DNA from: Symsagittifera roscoffensis
Lineage: Eukaryota; Xenacoelomorpha; Acoela; Convolutidae
Direction: 5' to 3'
DNA: 64,000 bases
NCBI RefSeq assembly: GCF_963678635.1
Contig: NC_087064.1
Location: forward strand, 11,640,819 to 11,704,818
Shown: in pieces, positions 45,644-56,975 of the stretch
How the letters are laid out: each line of letters opens with the position of its first letter
Numbering within the stretch: position 1 is the stretch's first letter
Translations under genes and position numbers: made by a program
Notes under the pieces: generated by a model
The model's database searches: none
What the model saw: the letters and a program-made list of their open reading frames with translations, nothing else
What the model was told of the DNA's origin: nothing

Positions 45644-46682
45644 ACGGACAGGCATGAGGTACAATAGGTACGGGGATGACTTCTTGATTAACAAGATACG
45701 GCCTGATGAATTGGGCGACGAGTTACTGAGTGTGGGCGAATTGGTGGTAGACGATGAATGGCAAATCATCAACGACGGCAAACACTACCCGAAGGAAGAC
45801 TACTCCACACCAGAACAAGAAACAGATCTGGAGCAGAGCGAGATAGAGAGGAGGGAGAACACAAACTTGAGAATACTAGAGTGGATGCGTGATGTCAAGA
45901 GCAAAGGAGATGATGGGCAAAATATCCAGCAGGTCGACGTGTCAGCAGAACAACACGTGAAAACCGAAAATCCCCTCTTCGGTTGGACGGCAACCGACAG
46001 GCCGCTCGAATTACCGCCAGATAATTTAGACCCAGCATCATCGACGGGGACTTCGATAAATATTTTTGTCCGGGGAGTGGAGGTAGGAATTACCCACACC
46101 AAAAATTTGATGATAAGGAAACTCAGGGAAGTTAGAGAGACCAACGGGCTAGAACTGGGCGAGGAAGAAGCCGAGCCTACCATAGGACGAAATTTCAAAA
46201 CGAAATTTGAAATTCCCAATGAACACTCGGAGAACATCCTGATAACAGACAGCGACTTCATTTTGTCAGACAGGACTAGCGCGATCTGTATAACGGCGGA
46301 CATGAGCTTCAAATCGAGACTGGAGTCCGACTTCAAGAGAGAATACCAGAACGTGGAGTTCCTATTCGGACAGAGACCGGGACTGGGAGGAATGGTTGCG
46401 CTTCCCCCATCAGTGGCACAAGTCCCAGGCAAATACCTGTGCTTTCTAGTGACGAGAGTCAATGAAAGGAATACAATAGATCCTGAGCACGTGATGTTAG
46501 GACTAACGAGGCTGAGAGATTTCATGATTGAAAAAGGAATAGTGGAGGCCTCGATGCCCGTTTATGACCCAAACAGGGGCAAGTTGAGCCCAAGGGAGTT
46601 ATATGCCATCCTACACGTGGTCTTCGCAGAAACGGAGATAATGGTACACCTACACAAGAAATACTACTTGAGTATCGCCTGA
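45644..46682 (+). pseudogene. Macro-domain (OARD1/TARG1-like) segment at the end of Pol
   Basis: About 350 codons. The first 190 residues are acidic linker. From about residue 200 (46220 onward) a fold resembling macro domains of the OARD1/TARG1/Poa1p type is visible: ILITDSDFILSDRTSAICIT, FKSRLESDFKREYQNVEFLF, GGMVALPPSVAQVPGKYLCF, LVTRVNERNTIDPEHVMLGL with MIEKGIVEASMPVYD, and LSPRELYAILHVVF with EIMVHLHKK. The strand-helix order, the LVTR strand, the helix after T-D-P-E and the SMP strand match the family in order. The glycine-rich ligand loop after SMP is replaced by VYDPNRGK, so binding or hydrolysis of ADP-ribose is uncertain. Such domains reverse or read ADP-ribosylation. Confidence 0.68.
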
Positions 46683-46714
46683 ACTACGGGTGGACTACGG
46701 AGGTCTTGAGTTGG

Positions 46715-46782
46715 GGGTTCATGGGGATCTCGAGTAAGGGTACATGGGGACCTCGAGTAAGGGTACATGGGGACCTCGAGTA
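46715..46782 (+). repeat. 23-bp tandem repeat, three units
   Basis: Units of GGGTACATGGGGACCTCGAG plus TAA, 23 bp apart (46715, 46738, 46761), just after the macro-domain stop. Confidence 0.9.
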
Positions 46783-47100
46783 GGTAGATGGATTTTAAAG
46801 CAATTGACATGACAATTATAATTTAAAAGAGTGACGGTGCTAAAACAATTAATGATTCTGCATGCTCTTAAAAAACTTACAATTGAATTATTTTAGTGAA
46901 ACAAATGGAGGGATAACGTTTTAACTACAATAATGGGGGTTTTTAGGTTAGGAACATAACACCTTAGTCTAAAAAGTGGATTTTACTTTCAAATTGATTT
47001 GATTAAATCGAATTTGACGACCCAAACACACTCATTGGAAAGAGAATAGATGTCTTGAACAAAGTTCACGATCAGCAACATTCGGAAAAGATTTCTCAAG
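46783..47100 (+). other. Non-coding spacer inside copy A
   Basis: AT-rich compared with the flanking coding parts. No open frame or motif recognised. It may hold the start of a second transcript, which is inference only. Confidence 0.45.
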
Positions 47101-47215
47101 TACTCAAGTTCGTACGGTAATACTCAAGTTGTCACTGTAATTCTGAAGTTGGTACGGTAATTCTCAAGTTGTTACGGTAACTCTCAAGTTGGTACGGTAA
47201 TTATCAAGTTGGTTA
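47101..47215 (+). repeat. 20-bp tandem repeat, about six units
   Basis: Units of TACTCAAGTTNGTACGGTAA in exact 20-bp phase, with a few substitutions, directly upstream of the extra coding region. Confidence 0.9.
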
Positions 47216-50200
47216 GTGCGCGAGATAATCTAGAAATTGTAAAAATGGCAGATCGATTTTGGAAATCTATGCCTGCGGCGCTAAAGAGGCCTACGCTTGA
47301 TGAGTTATACAGACGCTTGAGGGACCTGGACTACACCCAAGTGGACGAGAGGATGGCAGTGATGTTGAACGCCATCCTGCAATTAGAGGAGCAAGGTGAG
47401 TGCAGGGAGTCCGCGACCGAAGCTGTCTTGATGGTCGGCTACACCACAGAAGGCATATCCAATCAGGAACAGACCAGGTTGCTATCCTGGAATGTGGATG
47501 GAGGGGTGAGAGGATTCGACTTGGCGAGGAATCCTGGCTTAAGCAACAACACTGAGGGAGCACGCAAAGGGTGAGCTGAGGACGAGGAAAGATCACGAGA
47601 TCTTGAAATTCTTGAGTCCTTGTTGGGAGAAGAAATACATGGCTGGAGTGTTTTGTGCGAAAGAGACCATTTTCGGGGCCTTTGTACAAGAACTATTGAG
47701 CATGCCCATAAGCCTCTAGCTAGCCCTATACTTAGTTTACCCGAGGTACCTGTTTAACATGGGTCCAGCGTACATGTTCAGTCGGGGTGTAGAGACACTT
47801 CGGATTGATGGGTATCTGGCACTGGTGCTCCTGACTCATGACAAATTGGTGTCATTTCATCGATTGATGAAATATGGGGAACCCCTATTGATGGGAAAGA
47901 CCCACTCGAGTATAGACACTTACTAGTACAAGTGCGCGGCGGGACTGAAGAAGTTACTGGTGGAGTATCTTCTGATGCAAAACCGACACATGACCGGTGA
48001 GGAGAAGAACCCGAAGACGAGAGAGGAATGGAGGGAGGCGAATGGTGGTATCCCTCTACTGACCGATCAATGCCTGGCGATGAGGTCTGACCCAGTGGGA
48101 GTGATCAGGGGTATAGAGGAAGTCGTGACTTGTACTTACGGACCAGCGGTGATGTACTGCTTCCCGGACCCTCTAGTGGCTGCATACCGCCATTCAGTAG
48201 TGCACGTGAGCTTAATAAGCGTGTTGGATGGGACGGCGCTGAACTGGTGTCAACAAGAGGTGCTAAGGGCACGGATTAGAAATACAGTGCTCTTCGGGAA
48301 GGTGAAAGATCCCGAGTTGGTGGTGTTTAACTTCCGGGGGCAACTGCAGTGCAGGATGGGGGGAAAACGTGAAGGCCCCATTGAGACGTATCCCAAGTTT
48401 TGGAATTTGAACCCCCTGACGGCGCACGGACAAGAGATCCTGAGAATCCCCGCGTGGAAAAAGAGCTTCGAGTTAGTAAAAAAGGAGCTGGAGGCGACAC
48501 TAGAGAAGGAAATCTTACCCGCAACCATTCCTGAGTTTCCAACAGTCAGGAGAATGACCCTGGGGATGAATAGCTCCCTGGTAGTCCCATCCCTGTTCGC
48601 AAGAGCTACGGTAGAGAGACAGCAAGTGGAGTTCACTGATGGCTGGGACCCCTTGCTGATTGGATATACGGCGGCGGTCTATTTCCACACCTGGGATATC
48701 AAGATAAACTCATGGACGACTCAAGCAAAGAAAATGAGAGGCTCAATGCCTCCAAAATTCGAGGTGCGGGAGATCTTGAGAACGCTCGATCAGGCGAGCT
48801 TGGAGAACACATCACCGATATGGGATGATGGCAGGATGATCGTAGAAGAAGGGGACATCGCGCTGAAAGACGAGATGAAATTTGCCACAAGGAAGTACCG
48901 GGCGCCTTACGGATTGGAACAGGTGGAAATGAGGCAAGAAGGGAGAGAGCTGCATGTGGCAGGCTCGTTATTTAAGGCTCTGACGGAATATAAGAAGCAA
49001 GACCCCGCGACACCCTCACCCCTATCAGTGGGCACACCTGGGGACAAGAGAAGCGGCCCCGTAGAAGACCGATTTAGGAAGATACTTGAGAGGAGGCAAG
49101 CCGAGTCGGGAGAAGAAAGCATGGACGAAACTCTCAGTGAAACAGGAGAGGAAATGGAAGTGGGGAATACACCTGAGCCGAAACCAGCTGAGGTGGGTTT
49201 CACCGCCCAGGAGCTACTGCAGGACCTAAGCGGAGACGATTGTTCGGACACTGCCACGCCACCTCTGACCTCATCCCCTCATAAGAACCTAGAACTGCCA
49301 TTGACAAGTGAGACTTCCAACATGGGGATGATACTCTTCAGTGCTGAAGAGAGGCAAAAGAATACGTTTGAGGGGAACAAGATTATGTTTTTGGAAACTC
49401 TGGATGAGAAGGCTTGGCGGAATTTCTTGAGTGGATTTAATCATGAGACGAAGAGTGAGACCACGCTAGATAACTTCAAGGAAGAACTGTGAAATACGGT
49501 GGTCAAGTTCGGGGAACCGATGTTGAGGGGCACCGGACTGGATGAAAAAGCAAGAAAAGAGTTGCTGAGCAAGATGGTCAAACTGAGGGAGACGCGACAG
49601 AAGACCGAAGATGATGAATGTAAAGACGGCTCTACTCTGAAGAAAAAAAATGTTGATAAAATAATTAAAGCTAAAGGGGAGGATAAGATTAAGACTAGTA
49701 TTATGATTAAAAGTACTAATATCCTTAAGGCTCGAGCAGGGGGTAGGCAAGAGTTGGAAGGGTCGGACCGGGACAGAGAGATCGAATCTGTGATGATAGT
49801 GACGACACCCCCTAGCAAAGGTATGAAGTCTCGAAAGAGGAAGCGGGAGATGGAGGAGTTGAGCAGCCCGTCGGTGGATGCTGTCTCGGAGAAGAACTTG
49901 AGGGAGACTGCCCCCATGATCTTGGCGCGGTGGAAGACGGCAGCCTACAAGGGTAGCTCCGAACCAAGGAGGCTAGCCGAAATCGTGAAAGAGATAGAGG
50001 TCTCGACAAGTCTGATAACGGAAGAAGACTTTAAACCTCAGAAGACAGGCTCGAAAAAGGGTTCGAAGAATGGACAAACCTGGGAAGTGGATGTGGGCAG
50101 AGAATGGATCTCGAGCGAACATCAAGCTATTGGCAAACAAGTGTCCAACGACCCTCTTGAGAAGAATGCGACAAGGAATACGGCTCGACCTTGGTGGGTG

Positions 50201-51274
50201 GCCCTAGAGACGATGAAGGAATTGGATGACTGTCTGAAGAAGCTTGATCAAGGGGTGTCCCGCAAGCGTCGCAATTGGGCTACTCAACAGAAAGCCGAAG
50301 TCAACAAGTTGAAACAAGACGAAAACACGAGTGATTTTGAGAGACAGAATGCCATCGGGAAGGCGATGAGTAGTGTCCCAGCGCCGGAGGAAAATGATAT
50401 GACGCACGAAAAAATGATGGAACTGGAGCCTCTGCTGGAAGCCTCGGGAGAACGCAATCTCCGAAGCATTGAAATTACACATGGGGAATGCCCATGCCAT
50501 TGCTTGGCACAGACAGTGTGACACCCGGAGCATTCAAACCTTTGTTTAGTGTGGGATGTAGAAGAAATTTGGTCAATCGGGTTACCCGATCATCAGCAAA
50601 AAGTGACCATCTTGGTAGTAAGTACGATGTTGGCGTTACGATGGATCGAAGAAAATGTAACGAAGTATAGGGAGTCGAAGACACCAACGGTGGAATCGAT
50701 ATACGCTATAGATTACAGCAGGAGACTTGAGTTGTTTGAGACTGTATGCAAGGTATTCGCCATACTAATCGAAGTCAGGCACGTATGGAGCCGCATAAAG
50801 TTCTTTCCGTGGTTTCGAGCGACGTTGACATCTTGGTTGTACATAGCGACGAAGGATCACATGAAAAAATACCAAAAGGAATATCGACAGTTCCTGGCGG
50901 AGATAGGTCCGGAAGCCTTCAAGAGACCTCTGCTGACCCATCGAAATGCGATCACAACAGGTTGGAAAAGAGTTGGCAGGGTGTCTAGAGATAATACCAA
51001 AGCAAGAGAATCGATACTGGAGGAGGACTTGGCGAAGAACGTGAGCTTGAGCCTGCACAATTCCTTTTGCTTGAACAGGAAGATGAAAATGAAAGGTTTA
51101 CCGAATCAGGCATCGAGGTTGCAAGAGTAGAAGGAGTTGATGCGATCCTTCGAGCAATTGAGAGCATGGGAAGAAATTGTGATCAGCTCTGATGATGAGG
51201 AAGCGCTACTAAGGCAGATCACGGTGTCAAATTCATCAGGTCCTAGCACTTCGAAGGCTAGTAATACGAAGTGA
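47209..51274 (+). pseudogene. Large unrecognised coding region downstream of Pol
   Basis: About 1350 codons. From about 47540 to the final TGA near 51272 one frame continues, interrupted only by TAG 47717, TAG 47924, TGA 49490, TGA 50519 and TAG 51128; a single frame change near 47540 joins the first 120 codons. The N-terminal part is helical (ADRFWKSMPAALKRPTLDEL). The middle (47960-49492) has mixed globular composition (YGPAVMYCFPDPLVAAYRHS; VEFTDGWDPLLIGYTAAVYF) and an acidic, P-, S- and T-rich end. 49499-50521 is basic, with a nuclear-signal-like SRKRKREMEE. 50549-51130 is basic and helical. There is no signal peptide, transmembrane segment or fusion peptide, so it is unlike retroviral Env. 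I do not recognise the family. Confidence 0.7.
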
Positions 51275-51697
51275 GCAGGGAGCTCAAGGTGGGTTTCTTG
51301 AGTCTTGAGAGGGAAAAGAAGGGGCTCGAGTGTGAACTCGGATGAAATCCGAGGTCACGAAAAAGAAATTTTAACGAAACAAAGTATGGTTATTAATATG
51401 CTATAGTTATTATATAAATCAAAATGGTGCATGACAATTTCCTGATTGGATAGGACAGAAGAAATTTTAATCACAAGCTTCAAAAGCGGATATTTAAGGT
51501 GCATGTATATGAAAATTTTGATTGCTGTTCAGCGATAGTGTAACAATTTTATATGGTTGTGAATTTTGGGGTGTAGATGAATTTAAGTCTGCTGCAAACT
51601 TCTGTAAATGACCACTGGCACTGTATCTTGAGCAACACTCGGTATTCTGGGGACTCACTGGCAGGCGGCAACACGCGATGAGGACATCGATCTTGAG
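51275..51697 (+). other. Copy A 3' untranslated region
   Basis: Sequence between the end of the large coding region and the polypurine tract. Several CTTGAG or CTCGAG motifs. No gene. Confidence 0.6.
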
Positions 51698-51708
51698 TCC
51701 GGGGAGTA
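51698..51708 (+). promoter_or_regulatory. Copy A polypurine tract
   Basis: TCCGGGGAGTA directly before the TGTG of the 3' LTR. It is purine-rich and in the right place for plus-strand priming. Confidence 0.65.
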
Positions 51709-52237
51709 TGTGCCAGTCGGTCATATTTGGAAGTTTGACCTTGAGGAATACGAACTACGTAATTTTGGGAGGAAATTTAATTTTTCAAAAGTTCGAATTG
51801 AGCCTGTCATGCTCAACTTTCTCGCGAAAAATGAAAATCTCAGAAATAGAAGATCAAAACAACCAATTTACAATCGCGGGAAAGTACTTGAAAAAAGCAG
51901 CGGGAAATTACTATTCGCAATTTCCAGATACAAAACAAACGCGAGTAGAGCCGTCCTATCCTGAAATAGGAGAAGGAGTGATTACGAAAGAAGAGTATAT
52001 TCATTCGAGTGGAACCAGAGTGAACCCTCAGTGGAAAGGTGGACAGCTGGGGTATCCCAATGGTCCAATCCCAAAACTTATTTCTCAAGTCAAAACTCAA
52101 TTCCTTTGCTGGAATTCGTTAATTACAAACTTCTTGAGTTAAAACTTAATTCCCTTTAATGCTAGAGTTGCTGATTAATTTAAATACTCCAATTCTTGAG
52201 TGTGCTGGTATGTGAGTACCCAATTTAGTTTTCTTGA
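51709..52237 (+). repeat. Copy A 3' LTR, left part
   Basis: Matches 30845-31318 and continues about 50 bp further, ending ...TTTTCTTGA where the LINE begins. The continuation matches copy B's LTR near 30110-30190 in reverse orientation. Confidence 0.9.
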
Positions 52238-52617
52238 AGAAGAAGAAGAAGAAGAAGAAGAAAGAACACTTGAATTACTATACAATAAAGAGCCGAGGCA
52301 TCAGTGTAGCAAAGTGTAAATAATAAAATTGGTTATAAATTCATTGGTTACATCAAACAAAAACAAAACATCAGAAAACAAGCAAAAAACAAAACAAAAA
52401 AACAAAATCGGTTACAGTTCGGAAATTGGTTGATTAAAGTATAGGAAGTTTCGGATACTATAGAAAAATAAAGATTTAAGAATTAGGAACAAGCTGGTAA
52501 TAAAACTTTACAAACAATTTTACAGATAGTCCACTTATACAGCGTATATACAGAGTATATAAAGTTTCTCTTTCAAGCAATGTGTCAAAAATTAAACTGA
52601 ATTAAAACATAAAGAAC

Positions 52618-55600
52618 TAGCAAAAACGGAAATCACGCCACGTATTTGTATTAGTACATGTAGGATTGTTTCTCAATTCACTCACGTAAAATTCTTTCAA
52701 CTTTTTCTTGAATTCTGTTTTCGATTTTTCTAAATTGCGCAAAATTATGGGCAGTGAATTCCATTTTTTAGAAGTCAAATGAAAAAATGATTTTTGTAGA
52801 GAAGCAGTCGAACAATGTTTGTCAAAAATAATTTGTTTCGTTCTTTCGTTGAGCCTATAATTGGCAGTCGGTAGTCTCAGTGTATTTTCAAAAGCCTTCT
52901 TTTTGTTTGTAAGATATTGGTATTAGTATGTTATACACTTTAACTCAATTCTTTTCTCGATTCCAATGAACGATTTGCTAATGCGAAGAAGGGAAGAAGA
53001 TTTAAATTTCGATCTGAAATTTGTTCTTTTTAGCGCCCAGTTCAACTGTTTCTCTAGAGATAGCATCAAAGTAGCATTAATTTGTTGTAAAAAAATTGCT
53101 GAATAATCTAAATGTGATATATCAAGACAATGAAGCAAGGCAACTAATGATAATGTCGGCAGTTGTTGTCCAATTGTATCAATAGTTTTAATCCCTTGGG
53201 CCATTTTTTGGAGAATTGTTTTGATTTGAGCATGAAAAGATAAACTTGAATCAAGAATTATGCCTAAATATTTGCATTCTGATTTTTTGGCTACATAATG
53301 CCCACTAATTACTAGTTTATCAGTATCCACATTTTTGCTATCATTTTTTTGACAAAATATTATAAATTCCGATTTAGATGCATTCAGATTCAATTGGTTC
53401 TCTGCAAAAAATTCCGTTAGATTATTGAGTGATTTTTGCAATCAATTCAAAGCATCCGCAGAAATTATAGAAGAGGAAAAAACCATACAGTCGTCAGCAT
53501 ATTGAACTAAAGTACAACCTTCATATAATCGCTCTTGTATGTCATTAACATATAAATTGAACAACAACGGACCAAGTACCGTTCCTTGTGGGAAACCTCG
53601 TTTTATTTCAATCCAGTCTGAAAAAATTCCATTGACGTTTACTCTTTGAATACGTTTGTTTAGGAAGCTAGCAATTAAAGCATTTGCTCCATTTGAAAAA
53701 CCGAGAGAAAGCATTTTTTCAATTATAACTTCATGCGAAATAGAATCAAAAGCCTTGGACAGATCTAATAAAGCTGCATGTACGATTTTTTTTTGAATCT
53801 ATTTGATTTCGAATACTTTCTGTCACATAAACAAGAGCATGTTGTGTTGAAATGTTATTGCGAAATCCGAATTGAAATGGTGTCATTATTTGAAATTTGT
53901 CAAGATGTTCTGTTTTTTGGGCATGTAAAATTTTTTCAAAAGTTTTAGAAAAAGCACAAGTTATTGATATTGGCCGACAATTTTTTGCATCCATTGGGTC
54001 ATCTTTTTTAAACAAAGGGGTTACGTTTGCTTTTTTCAGTTCGATCGGGAAAATGTTCTCATCTAAGCAAGTATTTATGACAAAAGTTAAATGTGGAACT
54101 ATAACTGATTGACCGTCAATGATTGCCCAAGCAGGTACGGTACAAGGTCCGAGAGGTTTTCTAACATTGATTTTTCGAACTATATCAAAGCATTGCTTCA
54201 CTGTAATGTGTTGAAAATGGAAAGGTGCAGATTCAGAGGCAGATTTGTTGTAATTCGGAGGCTTTTTAGCGCCGAAAAATTCGCCTAAATTTGAAAAATA
54301 TAATTAAAATGATTGGCAATTTTTTTGTGTTGGGTTATCATTTCACTGAAGGAATTTCGTAAAACTGTAATTCGATTGTTGCCAGAACATGTACCTCTAA
54401 CTTGGTTAATATATTTCCATTTTTGTTGGATAGTGCTGAGAAGTGAAAAACAATTTTTTGAATGATCGATTTGTTTACTTCTAATCAATTGGCTCATTTG
54501 ATTACGTAAAAACTGGTACTTTGACCAATTATCGCTTGTGCTTTGACTGCGATATGATCTGAGTGAATTCTGTTTCTTAGTCAACAATTGCTGACATTCT
54601 GAATCGAGCCATTCCGTTTTCAACACGTTTTTTGGTTTAAAATTACTAACAAACTTTTTTTCGATAAGAGCATGTTGCTGTAGAGCACAAGAAATTAAAG
54701 AAATCATCGTCGAGAACATGTTTTGTGCGTCTGTACATTGATATAAGAGATACCAAGGAAGAGCGGAGAGTGAATTGCAAAATTCATTTTTCTGATAATT
54801 TTTTTTATTGAAAGTCGAAATTATCCTCGGTAAAATTTTGCCGCATTTTATATCCGTCAAAATAAATGAAGCAAAATGGTCGGTTTTATAACGTGTATCA
54901 AAACAAAATTCAATGCCGTTTGTTTCATAGTCACTGATTATGTAGTCGATATGAGTTTTTGTTGAGGAACAAATTCTGGTCTCATCGTATGGACAAAAAA
55001 CTTTCAATCCATATGGAATTATTATAGAATCTTAACTTTCTTTTTCTTTGCTATCCAGATAATTTATGTTATAATCACCCAGAAGCGTAATTTTATTAGA
55101 AATTGAAAATGCATTATCTATGTTGAGCGTTAATTGTTCCAAAAAATCAATAAAGTTTGATCTGCTTGGGTTATAACTTAAATTAACTAAATTTTTCTTT
55201 GCTGGAAATGTTAAATGTAGATTTGCACTCAACCCACACTGACTCATATTTTTCTTTATCAAATAAATTTAAATCAGGCCTCAATTTCGGAGCCAATTTG
55301 ACTGGTATATATAACAAAACGCCATCGCCTTTCTTTTTTACCGCTGATTGCCTATCATATCTGAACATCGCATGCGTTCTAGGTTGGAAATTCCATAAAT
55401 TGTCACTATCTTCTTTTTTAAGCCACGTTTCGGAAATTCCTATAATTGTATTTTCGCCCATATCATCAAGAAATTTTTTCAATTGCATCCGTTTTCTAAT
55501 AATACTTTGAAAATTCAAATGAACAAATTTAAGATTTGCACAATTTTTTGAGCAGATATTGTAGACTGTTTCAATGGTTTCAATAGGACCGGGTTTTTTT

Positions 55601-55680
55601 TCAACATCCCCACTTTGGGTCAGTAACAACGCAAAAAGGAAAAGATGAGTCAGTGTGGTAGCTCTCCGCTCATTTATCCC
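52618..55680 (-). pseudogene. LINE ORF2: endonuclease and reverse transcriptase
   Basis: Near the N-terminus: hydrophobic THLFLFALLLTQ followed by SGDVEKKPGP (2A-like). AP endonuclease motifs: FVHLNFQSI, GISETWL (catalytic Glu), LLGDYNIN, THIDYIIS and TDHFAS, all in order. RT motifs: FEKILHAQ...FGFRNNISTQHAL, LDLSKAFDSISHEV, GFPQGTVLGPLLFNLYVNDI and VQYADDCMVFSS (catalytic YADD). The C-terminal region has CKYLGIILDSSLSFH and ends with a tail at TAG 52618. Frame changes occur near 55190, 55020, 54240, 53790 (at an A/T run) and 52920, with an in-frame TGA at 53440. It would nick DNA and copy its RNA at the target. Confidence 0.92.
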
Positions 55681-55869
55681 ACATTTCGATGATAATATCT
55701 TTTGATGGCAGCTTAGATAGCCCCAGTAAACAATAGTTTTTTTCTTTAGTTTCCATCTGAGCCTTGGAAATTAGAAAAATTGCACAAAACAACCAGAATT
55801 TAATATTCAGCATAATAAGTTAAATAAGTTAAATAATCGCCAAAGTTTGCACCAAGAAAAAATGCGAAA

Positions 55870-56897
55870 CTAAAATTTCCTAAAAAATTTTGCACCGTTT
55901 TGGAAAAATTGTAACATTTCTGCCGTTTTTGGATCTAAATTTGATGATTGTTGGGTTTGCTTCATTCTGGGGCGGGTTGTAACTTCACATGTGTTTGCAT
56001 TAATATCAGAACCTCTAAAAGAATCTCTAAAACTTTGCACCAAAATTTCAACACCCCCATCAGAAGGATGCAAACCATCCGAGCTAAGCGCATCGGTATT
56101 TTGACTAAAATTTTTGTTTATGTCTAAAATATCCAATTTTACTTCGCCCAAGTCTTTTACATTCCGTACTAAATTAAGAATTTGCTTGTTTAGCTTCTGT
56201 ACATTTGGATTAAAATCTTTTCTAAAAGCGCCTAAGGGAGTTACAGTACATAGTGAAATTGTTTCTGGAGAGAATTTATGATTTATGAGATAAATTAGTT
56301 TTTCTAAGCTACTCACGGCTTCCTTCGCGTCGAAATCACTTGAGAGGCAGTCTTTATTCCAATTAGCGTAGTTACATGTTTAAAATGTCGCGATTTACTG
56401 TTTCTCACGCGTTCCAGCAATGCAGAAATTTTGTGCCCACTAAATCCTCTCGCCAACACATTTTCCGATATTTGTTCCCCATTGATTCTGTTAACAATTG
56501 AGTCTCCCAGTAATAGGCCAGAATATTCTCCTTCTCGTGGTAAAAATAAATGTTTTCGTTGCTGATCGAATTTTTCTTCTTGAATATTGGTTGCTTGTAT
56601 TTTGATTTCTTGGTTATTCTTGCTTTCTTGGTTATTTTCGCTTCGTTTGTTCTGATTTCTGCTCCGAGTTCCAATCTTGTTTTATTGATTTTCAAATTTG
56701 TTTTCTGTAGTTTTCGAATTGCCCGTGTTTTTAAAATTTTTTAGATCAATAAATTTGTTTCCTCTTTCTTCCTTTTTCGTTGATACAGTTAAGTTTCCGA
56801 TAATTCGTTCAAAATAAGTAACATTTTCGAACAAGTCTTTATACAGCTCGTATTTCAATTCGTCGTTCAAATTTCGGAAAGTTTCGAGGTCAAACAT
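55870..56897 (-). pseudogene. LINE ORF1 with SGNH esterase domain
   Basis: Starts with ATG at 56897 (MFDLETFRNLNDELKYELYK). After a lysine-rich stretch come the SGNH blocks: LLLGDSIVNRI (block I, nucleophile Ser), a degraded G-G/N-x block around the frame change near 56330, and DGLHPSDGGVEIL (block V, Asp and His) near residue 70 of the 55870-56316 segment. This fold is known as the esterase domain of CR1/L2-type ORF1 proteins. A one-base frame change near 56330 and a stop near 56690 break it. Confidence 0.8.
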
Positions 56898-56975
56898 GTT
56901 GGCGATTAAAAGCGAAATTAAAAATAAGACATTAAAATGAACCGACTGATCGCTAGAAATTTAATTTTTTTAACC

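Larger units (their letters stand above)
52238..56975 (-). mobile_element. CR1/L2-like LINE nested in the 3' LTR of copy A
   Basis: A nearly full-length 4.7-kb non-LTR retrotransposon on the minus strand. Its 3' end is a GAA/TTC repeat (52237-52261) and its 5' end lies near 56975. The six bases TCTTGA occur on both sides (52232-52237 and 56976-56981) and occur once at the equivalent point of copy B's LTR, so they are the target duplication. ORF1 carries an SGNH esterase domain; ORF2 carries an AP-type endonuclease and RT. Confidence 0.92.

Noticed and set aside
47209-51130. Retroviral-type envelope gene in copy A downstream of integrase
   Set aside because: No signal peptide, no transmembrane segment, no furin-like site plus fusion peptide; the composition is soluble and partly basic.
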